The position numbers and the translations under genes are program-made. Positions 1 to 8,359 of a DNA stretch of 37,746 nucleotides are shown piece by piece. Origin of the DNA: CAZBEJ01 sp964521305 (GTDB lineage Bacteria > Patescibacteriota > Microgenomatia > UBA1406 > GWC2-37-13); the NCBI GenBank assembly GCA_964521305.1, contig CAZFQZ010000007.1, positions 1-37,746 of the forward strand, given 5' to 3'. Position 1 is the first letter of the stretch, and each line of letters opens with the position of its first letter. A model generated the notes under the pieces. That model saw only the letters and a list, made by a program, of their open reading frames with translations, was not told the origin of the DNA and ran no database searches.

Positions 1-116
1 TCCTAACCCGTTTATTGAGACTAAATGATATTGGCTTGGATAATTGTCAAAGTGCGATAAGCAAAAATACATTCTATAAGAACGAATGGGAAAAGTCAAT
101 GGCATCCACAGCGATG

Positions 117-1175
117 TTACTGGTAAAGAGCTACTTTCATAACATTCTCCATAGAGTTACCTATTTTTATCAGCCCATTGATGGTTGCGTTTTGGACATC
201 GTCGACCGCAAACACGTCCAGTTTCAATTCCTTGGAGAAAAACTGCTCAATACCGTTGATCTGAGCGAGTCCGCCGGACAAAATAATACCTCTTTTGAGC
301 AGCTCGTCCAATATCTCCGGCGGCGAGTTTTCAACCAGTTCCTTTACCCCGTCAATGATTTGGTTAAAATTGGCGAGCAGTGCTTCTTTGATATCGGCGG
401 TTGTTATGCGGACAGATTTCGGCAGGCCAGTCTCAAGGGATTTGCCGCGAATGGCCGTCGTTTTGTCTTCATTGCTGAAATTCAACAGTTCCATCTTCAA
501 TGTTTCACAGGTAGATTCGCCGAGTATAACCCCGTATTTTAAATAGATGTAATTGTAAATCAGTCTATTCATGTGATCGCCTGCTGTTTTGAGCGTTTTT
601 TGCGCGACAATTCCGCCGCTGCTGATGATTGACAATTCGATCAGACCGCCGCCAATGTCCACAATAAGGTTGGGTTGGTGCGAGAAAATGTTGAGATTGC
701 ATCCCATGGCAGTCGCGAGCGATTTCTCTATAAGGTAAACATGAGAGGCGCCTGCTTTGATCAACGCCTCCTCGACTGCTTTTTGTTCGATTTCCGTCGC
801 AACGGTTGGTACGATGGCGATAGCGTATAATGGCGGTTTAAATACAGAATTCCTGTAGTATATGTATACCGATTGATCCATCAATTTGTTTAAGAACGCA
901 ACTTCCGCGTCAAAGTCCGAAATCACCCCGTTTACCACCGGACGCACGATTTTGATGAAGTCCGGCGTTTTTCCCACAATGGATTTAGCTTCCTTGCCGA
1001 AAAAAATATACTCTCTCATACGGGAGTTCATCCCCAGATATGTTGACTCGCGCGCGACAATGCCTTTATCCTTAATGGCAATTTTCGTGACGGAAGTTCC
1101 CAGATCGAAATATAATTGCGTATAGGAAAGAAACGGGAGTTTGATTTTCCTTAAATTTTGGATAAAATGTAACAT
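117..1175 (-). CDS. mreB: MreB-like actin-family cell shape protein
   Basis: The 352-residue product is a bacterial actin that polymerises under the membrane and guides lateral wall synthesis. The phosphate-1 loop (FDLGTSVTKIAI, about residues 23-34), phosphate-2 loop (VDIGGGLIELSII, about 172-184) and the late nucleotide-binding motif (LSGGLAQINGIEQ) appear in the MreB order, and the length is normal. Residues 1-20 are basic and hydrophobic and could bind membrane. PilM is also an actin-fold protein, but a separate and clearer PilM lies at 10608-11639, so MreB fits better here. The start lies only 8 bp from the divergent gene at 1184; CATAAT sits 5 nt before the ATG (1181-1186), so the mRNA is probably leaderless. 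Confidence 0.9.
   Translation of the reverse strand: MLHFIQNLRKIKLPFLSYTQLYFDLGTSVTKIAIKDKGIVARESTYLGMNSRMREYIFFGKEAKSIVGKTPDFIKIVRPVVNGVISDFDAEVAFLNKLMDQSVYIYYRNSVFKPPLYAIAIVPTVATEIEQKAVEEALIKAGASHVYLIEKSLATAMGCNLNIFSHQPNLIVDIGGGLIELSIISSGGIVAQKTLKTAGDHMNRLIYNYIYLKYGVILGESTCETLKMELLNFSNEDKTTAIRGKSLETGLPKSVRITTADIKEALLANFNQIIDGVKELVENSPPEILDELLKRGIILSGGLAQINGIEQFFSKELKLDVFAVDDVQNATINGLIKIGNSMENVMKVALYQ
1163..1168 (+). promoter_or_regulatory. Putative -10 box of the O-antigen-ligase-like gene
   Basis: TAAAAT at 1163-1168 has TTGATT at 1141-1146 as a possible -35 (16 bp spacing). It lies inside the 5' end of the opposing mreB gene and would start the mRNA about 8-10 nt before the ATG at 1184. 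Judged by eye only. Confidence 0.4.
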
Positions 1176-1183
1176 ACCTGATT

Positions 1184-3436
1184 ATGTCAATACTTGATAG
1201 TATTATACAACTGATATACTTCGGTCTTTTTTTGATAACGCCGCTCGTAATGACCTCCTCGACCTCTGAACTCTTTGAGTTCAATAAGATGCTGTTCATC
1301 TATTGCTCCGCCGCACTCATTTTCTTCTTTTGGTCGCTAAAAATGATCCTCAATAGAAAAATTATACTGAAAAAAAGCGCGCTCGACATACCGATCTTAC
1401 TTTTTTTATTCATCCAGATTCTTTCCACCGTCTTTTCCATCGATCCGCACACGTCGTTTTTCGGCTATTACGGCAGGTTTAACGGCGGTTTATTATCAAC
1501 AATTACCTATATTTTTTTGTATTACGGCATAGTTTCCAACATCTCCGACAGTGATAAATTCGGTAAATTTCTGTCGCGGCTCCTCAAAATTTCCCTTGTA
1601 AGTTCGGTTCTCGTCATATTGTGGGGACTGCCCGGCCATTTCGGCCATGATTTGAGTTGTCTCGTGTTCAGCGGCCAGTTTACCAATGCGTGTTGGACTG
1701 CTCAATTCCATCCGGATATTCGCATGTTCTCCACATTGGGGCAGCCGAATTGGCTCGGCGCATATTTGGCGATAAACTTCTTCATTGCGGCGTATATGCT
1801 GTCCAAACGAATTTTTTTGAATGAACCGGAAAAAAAAGATCCGGCAAAAGGTTATATTCGCCACAAAAACACCTCACCTTCCCTTCCTGTTTTTATAAGT
1901 GGAAGATCGCTGATTCTTTACGGATATTTGTTTTTGAACTTTTCGGCAGTATTGTTTACCCGCTCGCGTTCGGCACTCGTAGCCGTTATTGCAGCAATAC
2001 TTCTGTGGTTCGGCGCCGTTATCGCGCTGTTTGTACTGCGGAAAAAACGTTTTGGCCTTACATATATTATCTTACCTGTGTCTATTTTGATGGTTATATC
2101 TTTGTTTGTCTTCAAAACCGACATTGTTCCGGTCGATCGGATTCTGAGTTTTTCGTTTCTTTCGAAACCAAAAATTATTGCTACGCGGGTGCTCAGTACC
2201 CCGACATCATCAACTCTTCCCAATACCATTGAAATCACCGGCTCCCTGGCAATCAGGAAAATCGTGTGGAAAGGGGCTATCAGACTGGCAAACCGCTATC
2301 CTCTACTGGGGACCGGACCCGAAACATTTGCTTATGCTTATTATTTTGTCCGGCCCGCTGCCCATAATATGACTTCTGAATGGGATTATCTCTACAACAA
2401 AGCGCACAATGAATATCTGAATTATCTGGCGACTACAGGGTATCTTGGACTTTTTACATATATGTCGTTTGTCATTGGCGTCATCGTTCTCCTTATCCGC
2501 TACGCCGTGAAGTCCGTGAGAAAAAACCCAGCCGCGTATGACGACTTTTTCCTGAGTACTTGTTTTGCTGCCGCGTACGCGACGATCCTGATCACCAACT
2601 TAGTAGGATTTTCTACGACGACTATTAACCTGTTCTTTTTTATCATCCCTGCATTGCTTGTTTTGCATACTTCCCAGCAGAGAATAGCAAAAGAAGAACG
2701 AGTTGGTGGTCAGGTTTCCATCATTCAGTGGTTGGGTATCGCGGCGATTGTTGCAATAACTATATGTATGGAAGTCTATATCGTCAGGTATTATTTTGCA
2801 GATACTATGTATGCTTTGGGAGATAATTACGCGAAACAGGGCGCTTATCAGACGGCAGTTACATATTTGCAGGATGCGTTGAAATTGAAGTATGAACATG
2901 TCTATGAAGACAGGTTGTCATATGTGCTGGCGAATCTCAGCGTCATCGCCGCATATCAAAAGCAATCGGACGCTGCAAACCAATTAATTGCGCTTGCCGA
3001 CCGGTATAACAAAGACAGCATTCGTGCGTCTCCGAAGAATGTCCTGTACTGGAAAACCCGCGCCAAAAACGAATATTTGTTTTATGAAATCAGCCTGAAT
3101 ACGCAATATATTGAAACGGGCATTCAGGCTCTTCAGGAAGCGTATCGGCTTTCTCCGACCGATCCAAAAATACCGTACAGCCTGGCGGTATTTTATTCTC
3201 TTCTTTATGACGATGAAAAAAATCAAGCACAGAAAGATATGGATGAAGCTCAATCACTTCAATATGTTCGACAGTCCGTGCATCTTAAAACGGATTATCG
3301 TGATGCCTATTTGCTTGAAGGGCAGTTGTTCAAGAAATATGGCATGAAAGCACAGGCTAAACAGGCGTTTGAATATATCCTTACCCATCTCAATACGCAG
3401 GATCAAGAGGCGAGGAAAGAACTCCAATCGCTATGA
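1184..3436 (+). CDS. O-antigen ligase/polymerase-like membrane protein with C-terminal TPRs
   Basis: The 750-residue product has many transmembrane segments over about residues 1-510 and then a soluble helical tail (about 530-750) with TPR-like pairs of helices. The Wzy_C/WaaL signature is visible: a SRSA stretch after a hydrophobic segment and the HNEYLNYLATTGYLGL motif typical of the O-antigen ligase family. Members transfer lipid-linked glycans to lipid A-core, polymerise them, or (PglL/PilO type) attach them to pilins. With no outer membrane expected here, protein or cell-surface glycosylation is the more likely job. Its neighbour on the other strand is a prepilin (3444-3944), which ends 7 bp from this stop. 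The acceptor cannot be read from sequence. Confidence 0.8.
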   Translation: MSILDSIIQLIYFGLFLITPLVMTSSTSELFEFNKMLFIYCSAALIFFFWSLKMILNRKIILKKSALDIPILLFLFIQILSTVFSIDPHTSFFGYYGRFNGGLLSTITYIFLYYGIVSNISDSDKFGKFLSRLLKISLVSSVLVILWGLPGHFGHDLSCLVFSGQFTNACWTAQFHPDIRMFSTLGQPNWLGAYLAINFFIAAYMLSKRIFLNEPEKKDPAKGYIRHKNTSPSLPVFISGRSLILYGYLFLNFSAVLFTRSRSALVAVIAAILLWFGAVIALFVLRKKRFGLTYIILPVSILMVISLFVFKTDIVPVDRILSFSFLSKPKIIATRVLSTPTSSTLPNTIEITGSLAIRKIVWKGAIRLANRYPLLGTGPETFAYAYYFVRPAAHNMTSEWDYLYNKAHNEYLNYLATTGYLGLFTYMSFVIGVIVLLIRYAVKSVRKNPAAYDDFFLSTCFAAAYATILITNLVGFSTTTINLFFFIIPALLVLHTSQQRIAKEERVGGQVSIIQWLGIAAIVAITICMEVYIVRYYFADTMYALGDNYAKQGAYQTAVTYLQDALKLKYEHVYEDRLSYVLANLSVIAAYQKQSDAANQLIALADRYNKDSIRASPKNVLYWKTRAKNEYLFYEISLNTQYIETGIQALQEAYRLSPTDPKIPYSLAVFYSLLYDDEKNQAQKDMDEAQSLQYVRQSVHLKTDYRDAYLLEGQLFKKYGMKAQAKQAFEYILTHLNTQDQEARKELQSL

Positions 3437-3443
3437 ATTTTTT

Positions 3444-3944
3444 CTACGGAGAAGAACCGGCGTCAGAGATACCCCAAATACATTTGGTTTTGGTCGTTCC
3501 GTCAGGTTCGAAGCATTGTGTTGCACAGCTGAACGAACCGTATCGCGAACTGGTACTGAGGTAGGGTAGAATTTGCTGATCGCTTTCTAGGCATGCATAG
3601 AGCGCATACGATTGTCCGTCAGAAACGTACCGGTAATTATCGCTTGTTATAGGATCGTTAGGCACGGTTTGCATGTATGTTTTAACTGCAGAATTGCCAT
3701 TATAATAGCTAAACTGGCTCCCGAACACAAAGCCAACATTTCCGGGAATAGGTGTAGGGTAGGCTTTTACGTCGGTATAATACATTTCAAGCGCTTTTTG
3801 GATTTGTCCGAGATCCTCTTTCCTTCTCGCATCTCGTCCCTTTTCCAAAGAGGTAATAAAGTTCCCGGAGATCAGTGCGGCGAGTACACCGAGAATAACG
3901 ATGACGATCATGAGTTCCAAGAGCGTAAACCCATTTCTATCCAT
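3444..3944 (-). CDS. Type IV prepilin-like protein (GspG/PilA type)
   Basis: The 166-residue product starts with a short basic leader (MDRNG) and the prepilin peptidase site G|FTLLELMIVIVILG, with Glu at +5 of the mature protein and one hydrophobic helix. The helix continues into EKGRDARRKEDLGQIQKALEMYY, the pattern of GspG/PilA-type major pilins, followed by a Cys-containing C-terminal domain. The gene stands alone between two membrane glycosyltransferase-type genes on the other strand. TATACT lies 9 nt before the ATG (minus strand, 3954-3959), so the mRNA is probably leaderless. Confidence 0.85.
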   Translation of the reverse strand: MDRNGFTLLELMIVIVILGVLAALISGNFITSLEKGRDARRKEDLGQIQKALEMYYTDVKAYPTPIPGNVGFVFGSQFSYYNGNSAVKTYMQTVPNDPITSDNYRYVSDGQSYALYACLESDQQILPYLSTSSRYGSFSCATQCFEPDGTTKTKCIWGISDAGSSP

Positions 3945-3953
3945 ATGAAAAAT

Positions 3954-3961
3954 AGTATACT
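3954..3961. promoter_or_regulatory. Palindromic -10 box shared by two divergent genes
   Basis: AGTATACT is a perfect palindrome and reads TATACT on both strands. On the minus strand it is 9 nt before the prepilin ATG (3944); on the plus strand it is 21 nt before the ATG at 3983. No Shine-Dalgarno is visible on either side. Confidence 0.45.
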
Positions 3962-3982
3962 ATAGCATTATTGTTTTCTGCA

Positions 3983-5185
3983 ATGTATACATTGATCCGA
4001 TACATAACAGTCTTTGTTATACTGAATATAGGTTTTTTCTTATTCATACGGCTATTTCACACCGCCGTACCCTTTGATAGAAACAACTATGTCGTTGCGT
4101 ATCATTATATTCCTGACCCGCGCATAGACCATAAGCAGTATGATTTTTTAAAATCCCTGGCGGTTTTCGACGCACAGTGGTATCTGAGGATTGCTCAACA
4201 GGGTTATCACAAAACAAACGGCAATCTACCGTTCGAAAAGCTGAATTTCAATCAAGCGTCTCCGTATAACTTTTTTCCTCTGTATCCACTGTTGATTCGG
4301 TCTGTTGACGTGATCGTCCGCAATATTTTTGTCACGTCATTCGTGTTCAATAACGCACTGCTTCTTATTGATTTCGTTCTTTTGTATTTCCTGGTACGGG
4401 GACTCGATAACGAGAGCACGGCGATCAAGACCTGTTTTCTGCTTTTTTTCTTCCCGTCGGCAATCTTCTTCAGGAGTTTTTTCGGAGAAAGCCTTTTCCT
4501 GTTTTTTTTGTTATTGTTCTCATATTTTCTTCTTCAACGGCGATACATTTTCGCTGCTCTGTCGGTCGGATTGATGATGGCGGTGAAAGGGACGGGTATT
4601 CCGCTTTTTCTGCTTCTCTTCTATTCATTTCTCTCGTCATCGGTCACGCGCGGCATGAGGAAAAAAATGCGCGGACTGTTGTTGATTATCTTGGTAGGAT
4701 TTGCTCCATTGGCCGCTTGGATGTTTTTCTGTTACGTCATGACCGGCAATCCGCTGATTTTTATCAAAGTGAGACCTTATTGGGTTACAAATGCGCATCT
4801 GCTGCCTTCCATTATCCGCAATTCTCCATTCCTTTATTTAGCAGTCAATGCATATAATGTCATTGAGTTCCCTTTTTTATCGTGGCATAGTTTCAATTCC
4901 TCAAAAATCGATATCATTGCAACCTTCGCCGTTTTATATCTGCTGATTAAAAGCCGCGGCAACATACCTTCGAATCTATGGTGGATTTCTTTTCTGTTGT
5001 GGCTTTTTCCGCTGTTGAGCGTTGAATACATGTCATTCACGCGACTTCAGATAGTATCGTTTCCTTTGTTTTATTATCTGGCGAAAAAACTCAACGGATG
5101 GAAATTTCTTCTTGTTTTCTCAATATTTACCATATCACTCTATGTTATTTCTTTGTATTTTGTGAACTGGGTGTGGGTTGGATAG
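3983..5185 (+). CDS. PIG-V-like mannosyltransferase family membrane protein
   Basis: This 400-residue polytopic protein resembles the PIG-V family of GT-C glycosyltransferases, which use dolichyl- or polyprenyl-phosphate sugars outside the membrane. The family pattern is clear: an N-terminal transmembrane segment, then FDAQWYLRIAQQGY (the Asp of the first outer loop is the likely catalytic residue) and FFPLYPLLIR, followed by repeated hydrophobic helices. An in-frame TTG at 3971 would add four residues; the ATG at 3983 is preferred because it starts directly with the first membrane segment. The 3' end overlaps the convergent DUF2723 gene by 41 bp. Likely sugar donor and acceptor are unknown. 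Confidence 0.75.
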   Translation: MYTLIRYITVFVILNIGFFLFIRLFHTAVPFDRNNYVVAYHYIPDPRIDHKQYDFLKSLAVFDAQWYLRIAQQGYHKTNGNLPFEKLNFNQASPYNFFPLYPLLIRSVDVIVRNIFVTSFVFNNALLLIDFVLLYFLVRGLDNESTAIKTCFLLFFFPSAIFFRSFFGESLFLFFLLLFSYFLLQRRYIFAALSVGLMMAVKGTGIPLFLLLFYSFLSSSVTRGMRKKMRGLLLIILVGFAPLAAWMFFCYVMTGNPLIFIKVRPYWVTNAHLLPSIIRNSPFLYLAVNAYNVIEFPFLSWHSFNSSKIDIIATFAVLYLLIKSRGNIPSNLWWISFLLWLFPLLSVEYMSFTRLQIVSFPLFYYLAKKLNGWKFLLVFSIFTISLYVISLYFVNWVWVG

Positions 5186-7124
5186 CCTGTTCTTTGACAT
5201 CGATGCGCCGATATTGATTCACGAATTTGTTTGCTTCGGGATTTTGCTTATCGCAGAAATAAATATAGTTCAAAGCATCGGTAAGTTGTGATAATGAGTC
5301 AAAATTCAGCCCGGGTCGATAGGTCTTGTATGTTTTCTCGGCAGCGCTGCAATTGTAGTTCCGCGATTGTATCCGCAGCCGCAATCCTTGCGCTTCCCTG
5401 TTTTCGGGATCGTTATGCAAGATGACATCGATATACGAAGATGCCAGCGCATCCTCTTTGAGCGAATACAGATATCGAACATATGATAGCAGTTTACCAA
5501 CGTAATCGTCGCGCAGCGTTTTAAGATGATAGATGTTGCTTTGATGCGCATTGACCGCTGGAATATGGATGGAATGCCAGATACTGTTGTTTGCTTGGAC
5601 GAGCGCCGAAGAGTCTTTTTTTGCCTCGCTGTCAGTGCGGTAGTATTTCCACGTTAACCCGTACGGTACCCAGTTACCGGATACCACTGGGCTCTCGAAA
5701 AAGACGGGAAATTTCTTGCTGTTGCTCCGTATAAATTCAGCCAGATTGTTTACCTCAAGTCCGTGGAAATCGAGCTCCGGATATTTTTTTTTCAATACGT
5801 TTTGGTAATAAGATCGGTTGAATATACCGACCGATAACAATTTGATATCCGGTCGATAACGCTTGACGAAATAATAGTAATCGACGGTAAACGTCGAGTT
5901 ATCCGACGTCGTGGCAAGAATGGCATTTTTCGGGAGGTTATTGAGTATATCGGTCGCAAATGAGTCAAACTGATGTATGGCGTTGACATAGTGTATTGTC
6001 CGATAATTTGAAATAAAAACGATGAAGACAAACGAAATGCCGAATAAGTAAAATGAAATGTTCTTAATCCATGATAATTCTTTATGTGAAAGGCGTATAG
6101 ATTGGATATACGAAAGGACGTATTGCATGCCTAATCCAAAAAGCAACACCAGAATATAATAATAGCCGATCAGGAACCGCTCATATGTCGCGGCACCGAA
6201 CGGGTTAATCAGGCTGAAGTTGATGTAAAAGAAGAAAACAAGATGGCATAAAACGGTTACAGCGGCAAATACAAACAGTGTTCTGTGGTATCTGTATAGC
6301 CATATGAGGCCTAATATTATAAACAGCGCGCCGATAACCCGAAAATCCAGCAATATGTAGATGAAACTTGATCCCATGCCTAAGAATTGGGTCAGCAAAT
6401 CGGGCTTTGATCCCTGATATGACTTGAATGTGCCGTAGGTGGCGCGGGTAACCAGCCTGAGAAATCCTTGCAGGGTGCTTGCGTTTTCGAAATCGAGCGG
6501 TGGATTGAACGAACCGGCGATCGGGGCATATATATAGACTGATAACCCGATGAGCAGAGCTCCGAACGCTTTTAATACACGGGGTACTGTATTACAGCAG
6601 GAGCGCAGATGACTTTTAGCAAGAATATACCATCCGGGCAGATACAGAAGAATCGTTTGATGATTCGTGAGGCTGAGACCGAACACAAAAAACAATCGTA
6701 ACGGTACCCCCCTTTTTTTTTGGAGATATGCGGACAATAATATATAGGTAATGATCGCGATAAACATGCTGTTCATGGCAAATACCTCGGGAACTTCGCT
6801 GTATAACCAGACGGGAAACAAAAACACGTAGAGTACCGCGGGGATAAGTGCAATGGTTTTGTTCCTTCTGAAGAGCAGGAACGTGCGATAGAGTACGTAA
6901 CTCGCAATGACTGTCGGAATACTGGATAACATTACCAAAGAAGGGTCAATATGAGTCAGCCGGTCCAGGTTGACCAGCAATGAATAGAGCGGGTATCCGG
7001 GAGGATGTGCTATGCTCCACGTATGTGCTATGGTAACGTATTCAGCACTGTCTCCCCCAAATAAGTGACGAATTCTCAGTAACCACAAAATACCTATTTC
7101 CCCTATGAAGACGATGATAGACAT
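5145..7124 (-). CDS. DUF2723 family membrane glycosyltransferase-like protein
   Basis: The 659-residue product belongs to the DUF2723/TMEM260-type GT-C family. The hallmark GGDSAEYVTIAHTWSIAHPPGYPLY is at about residues 23-46 (shown here in part: GGDSAEY and AHPPGYPLY), followed by about ten hydrophobic segments up to about residue 375. The last 280 residues are soluble and helical, possibly TPR-like. Eukaryotic TMEM260 is a protein O-mannosyltransferase; bacterial members are mostly uncharacterised. The gene lies 20 bp downstream of a prepilin gene on the same strand, so the two are probably co-transcribed. TAGAAT 7 nt before the ATG (7132-7137) could also give a separate leaderless mRNA. 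Confidence 0.75.
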   Translation of the reverse strand: MSIIVFIGEIGILWLLRIRHLFGGDSAEYVTIAHTWSIAHPPGYPLYSLLVNLDRLTHIDPSLVMLSSIPTVIASYVLYRTFLLFRRNKTIALIPAVLYVFLFPVWLYSEVPEVFAMNSMFIAIITYILLSAYLQKKRGVPLRLFFVFGLSLTNHQTILLYLPGWYILAKSHLRSCCNTVPRVLKAFGALLIGLSVYIYAPIAGSFNPPLDFENASTLQGFLRLVTRATYGTFKSYQGSKPDLLTQFLGMGSSFIYILLDFRVIGALFIILGLIWLYRYHRTLFVFAAVTVLCHLVFFFYINFSLINPFGAATYERFLIGYYYILVLLFGLGMQYVLSYIQSIRLSHKELSWIKNISFYLFGISFVFIVFISNYRTIHYVNAIHQFDSFATDILNNLPKNAILATTSDNSTFTVDYYYFVKRYRPDIKLLSVGIFNRSYYQNVLKKKYPELDFHGLEVNNLAEFIRSNSKKFPVFFESPVVSGNWVPYGLTWKYYRTDSEAKKDSSALVQANNSIWHSIHIPAVNAHQSNIYHLKTLRDDYVGKLLSYVRYLYSLKEDALASSYIDVILHNDPENREAQGLRLRIQSRNYNCSAAEKTYKTYRPGLNFDSLSQLTDALNYIYFCDKQNPEANKFVNQYRRIDVKEQAIQPTPSSQNTKK

Positions 7125-7144
7125 ATTTCCTATTCTATCACGTA

Positions 7145-7681
7145 TTATTCAACACACCACATGCAGGCAAATGTTGCAGAACCCGGATCTCCGCAGGTCG
7201 TACTGTTGTTTGCGCTGTATGACGTTATTTCTCCCGCGCTTATGTAGTATTTTGTATTGGCGTCGCTTCTAAACGATTTTGACGCCGGCGCAAAGCAAAC
7301 AGTCACTGATTCGGATGAACCTTCGATGGTAATGTTTGAAAGTTGTCCGGATGCCAATGTCGAGAAATCCGTTTTAAGCTCACCAGCCGTTATGATGTCA
7401 GGAATATTTATACCAGTATATGCAGACAATAGATTTGTAGCGGTAAATGTGGTAATCGGTGTTCCCAACTGTTCCCACGGCATACCGTTTTTAATGGCGT
7501 AATAGCGTACGATTGAACCCTGCAACTCCGAAACCGTATTCCGTATACCGGTATCAGTCCCTTTTTTCAACTGTTCAAACGGATCCAATGCTGCGAGTAG
7601 TCCTACTGCCAAAGCTCCAAGAAGTGCGATTACGATCAGAAGTTCGATCAACGTAAATCCTCTGATTCCTTTTTTGATCAT
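7145..7681 (-). CDS. Type IV prepilin-like protein
   Basis: The 178-residue product has leader MIKKGIRG, cleavage site G|FTLIELLIVIALLG, Glu at +5, one hydrophobic helix and a Cys-containing globular part that ends in CMWC. It lacks the RDARRK-type stretch seen in the other GspG-like pilins here and has instead LDPFEQLKKGTDTGIRNTVSELQG, so it is a distinct pilin class. It is the first gene of a pair with the DUF2723 glycosyltransferase-like gene. TATATT lies 8 nt before the ATG (7690-7695), again suggesting a leaderless message. Confidence 0.85.
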   Translation of the reverse strand: MIKKGIRGFTLIELLIVIALLGALAVGLLAALDPFEQLKKGTDTGIRNTVSELQGSIVRYYAIKNGMPWEQLGTPITTFTATNLLSAYTGINIPDIITAGELKTDFSTLASGQLSNITIEGSSESVTVCFAPASKSFRSDANTKYYISAGEITSYSANNSTTCGDPGSATFACMWCVE

Positions 7682-7711
7682 ATAATTCCAATATAGCGAG
7701 TCGTTTCCATA

Positions 7712-7740
7712 TTGTCAAGAGGTAATTCGTTTGCTATACT
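7712..7740 (+). promoter_or_regulatory. Promoter of the rpmF-nusB-rnc-rpsP unit
   Basis: TTGTCA (7712-7717) and TATACT (7735-7740) are spaced by 17 bp. The start would be near 7747, leaving a 5' UTR of about 36 nt before rpmF, longer than for most genes in this window. Confidence 0.55.
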
Positions 7741-7782
7741 TGTTTTTGGAGTTAGATATTTACACCATTTTTCACTAGTTCT

Positions 7783-7932
7783 ATGGCACCATTACCGAAA
7801 CGGAAGCACTCAACCCAACGTAAAGGCAAACGGATGGCAGAGCGAACACGCGAACTCGTATCGCTGGTAAAATGTCAAAACTGCGGTAAAAAAAAGCTCC
7901 CCCACCGTATCTGCAAATATTGCAACAAGTAA
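7783..7932 (+). CDS. rpmF: Ribosomal protein L32
   Basis: A 49-residue basic protein beginning MAPLPKRKHS with a zinc ribbon (CQNC and CKYC, residues 31-34 and 44-47). This is the typical L32 layout: a basic N-terminal tail followed by CxxC-x9-CxxC. It is part of the 50S subunit near the peptidyl transferase region. It is the first gene of a plus-strand unit and ends 4 bp before nusB. Confidence 0.9.
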   Translation: MAPLPKRKHSTQRKGKRMAERTRELVSLVKCQNCGKKKLPHRICKYCNK

Positions 7933-7936
7933 ATAT

Positions 7937-8299
7937 ATGGATGTTCGACATCAGCGCCGCACTGTTATAATTCAACAGCTGTACGCATGCTCGTTTTCGT
8001 TGGATCAGGGTAAAAAACAGCTCGATCGGAAAACAAAGACAGTTCTTCTTCATCAGAAGACAATTAATGAGATTATAGCTAAATTTGCCTTGAAGTTTCC
8101 GATCAATAAGATTGCCCGTATTGATCTCGCAATTTTGCAGCTGAGCATATATGAATTGACCATAGAAAAAAAAGAACCGCCAAAAGTCGTCATTAATGAG
8201 GCGGTTGAGCTCGCAAAGGAATTGGGGAGTGACAAGTCATACGCGTTTATCAATGCGGTACTGGGAAAAGTGTATACTAATTTGACAATAGAAGATTGA
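7937..8299 (+). CDS. nusB: Transcription antitermination factor NusB
   Basis: The 120-residue all-helical protein has the NusB pattern: an Arg-rich first helix (RHQRRTVIIQQLYAC), then INKIARIDLAILQLSIYEL and the C-terminal VVINEAVELAKELGSDKSYAFINAVLGKV. NusB forms a dimer with S10 (NusE) on boxA RNA and helps antitermination and folding of rRNA transcripts. It is slightly shorter than the E. coli protein (139 aa). It sits between L32 and RNase III, a sensible context for rRNA synthesis and processing. Confidence 0.92.
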   Translation: MDVRHQRRTVIIQQLYACSFSLDQGKKQLDRKTKTVLLHQKTINEIIAKFALKFPINKIARIDLAILQLSIYELTIEKKEPPKVVINEAVELAKELGSDKSYAFINAVLGKVYTNLTIED

Positions 8300-8359
8300 G
8301 TAGAGAAGATCGTGGTTGAGAATAGACTATTTTCTATTATCCATTGTCTGTTTTAGATT

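Noticed and set aside
15..542. Plus-strand ORF of 175 codons over the 3' part of mreB.
   Set aside because: It lies antisense to a clear mreB gene and has no recognisable features.
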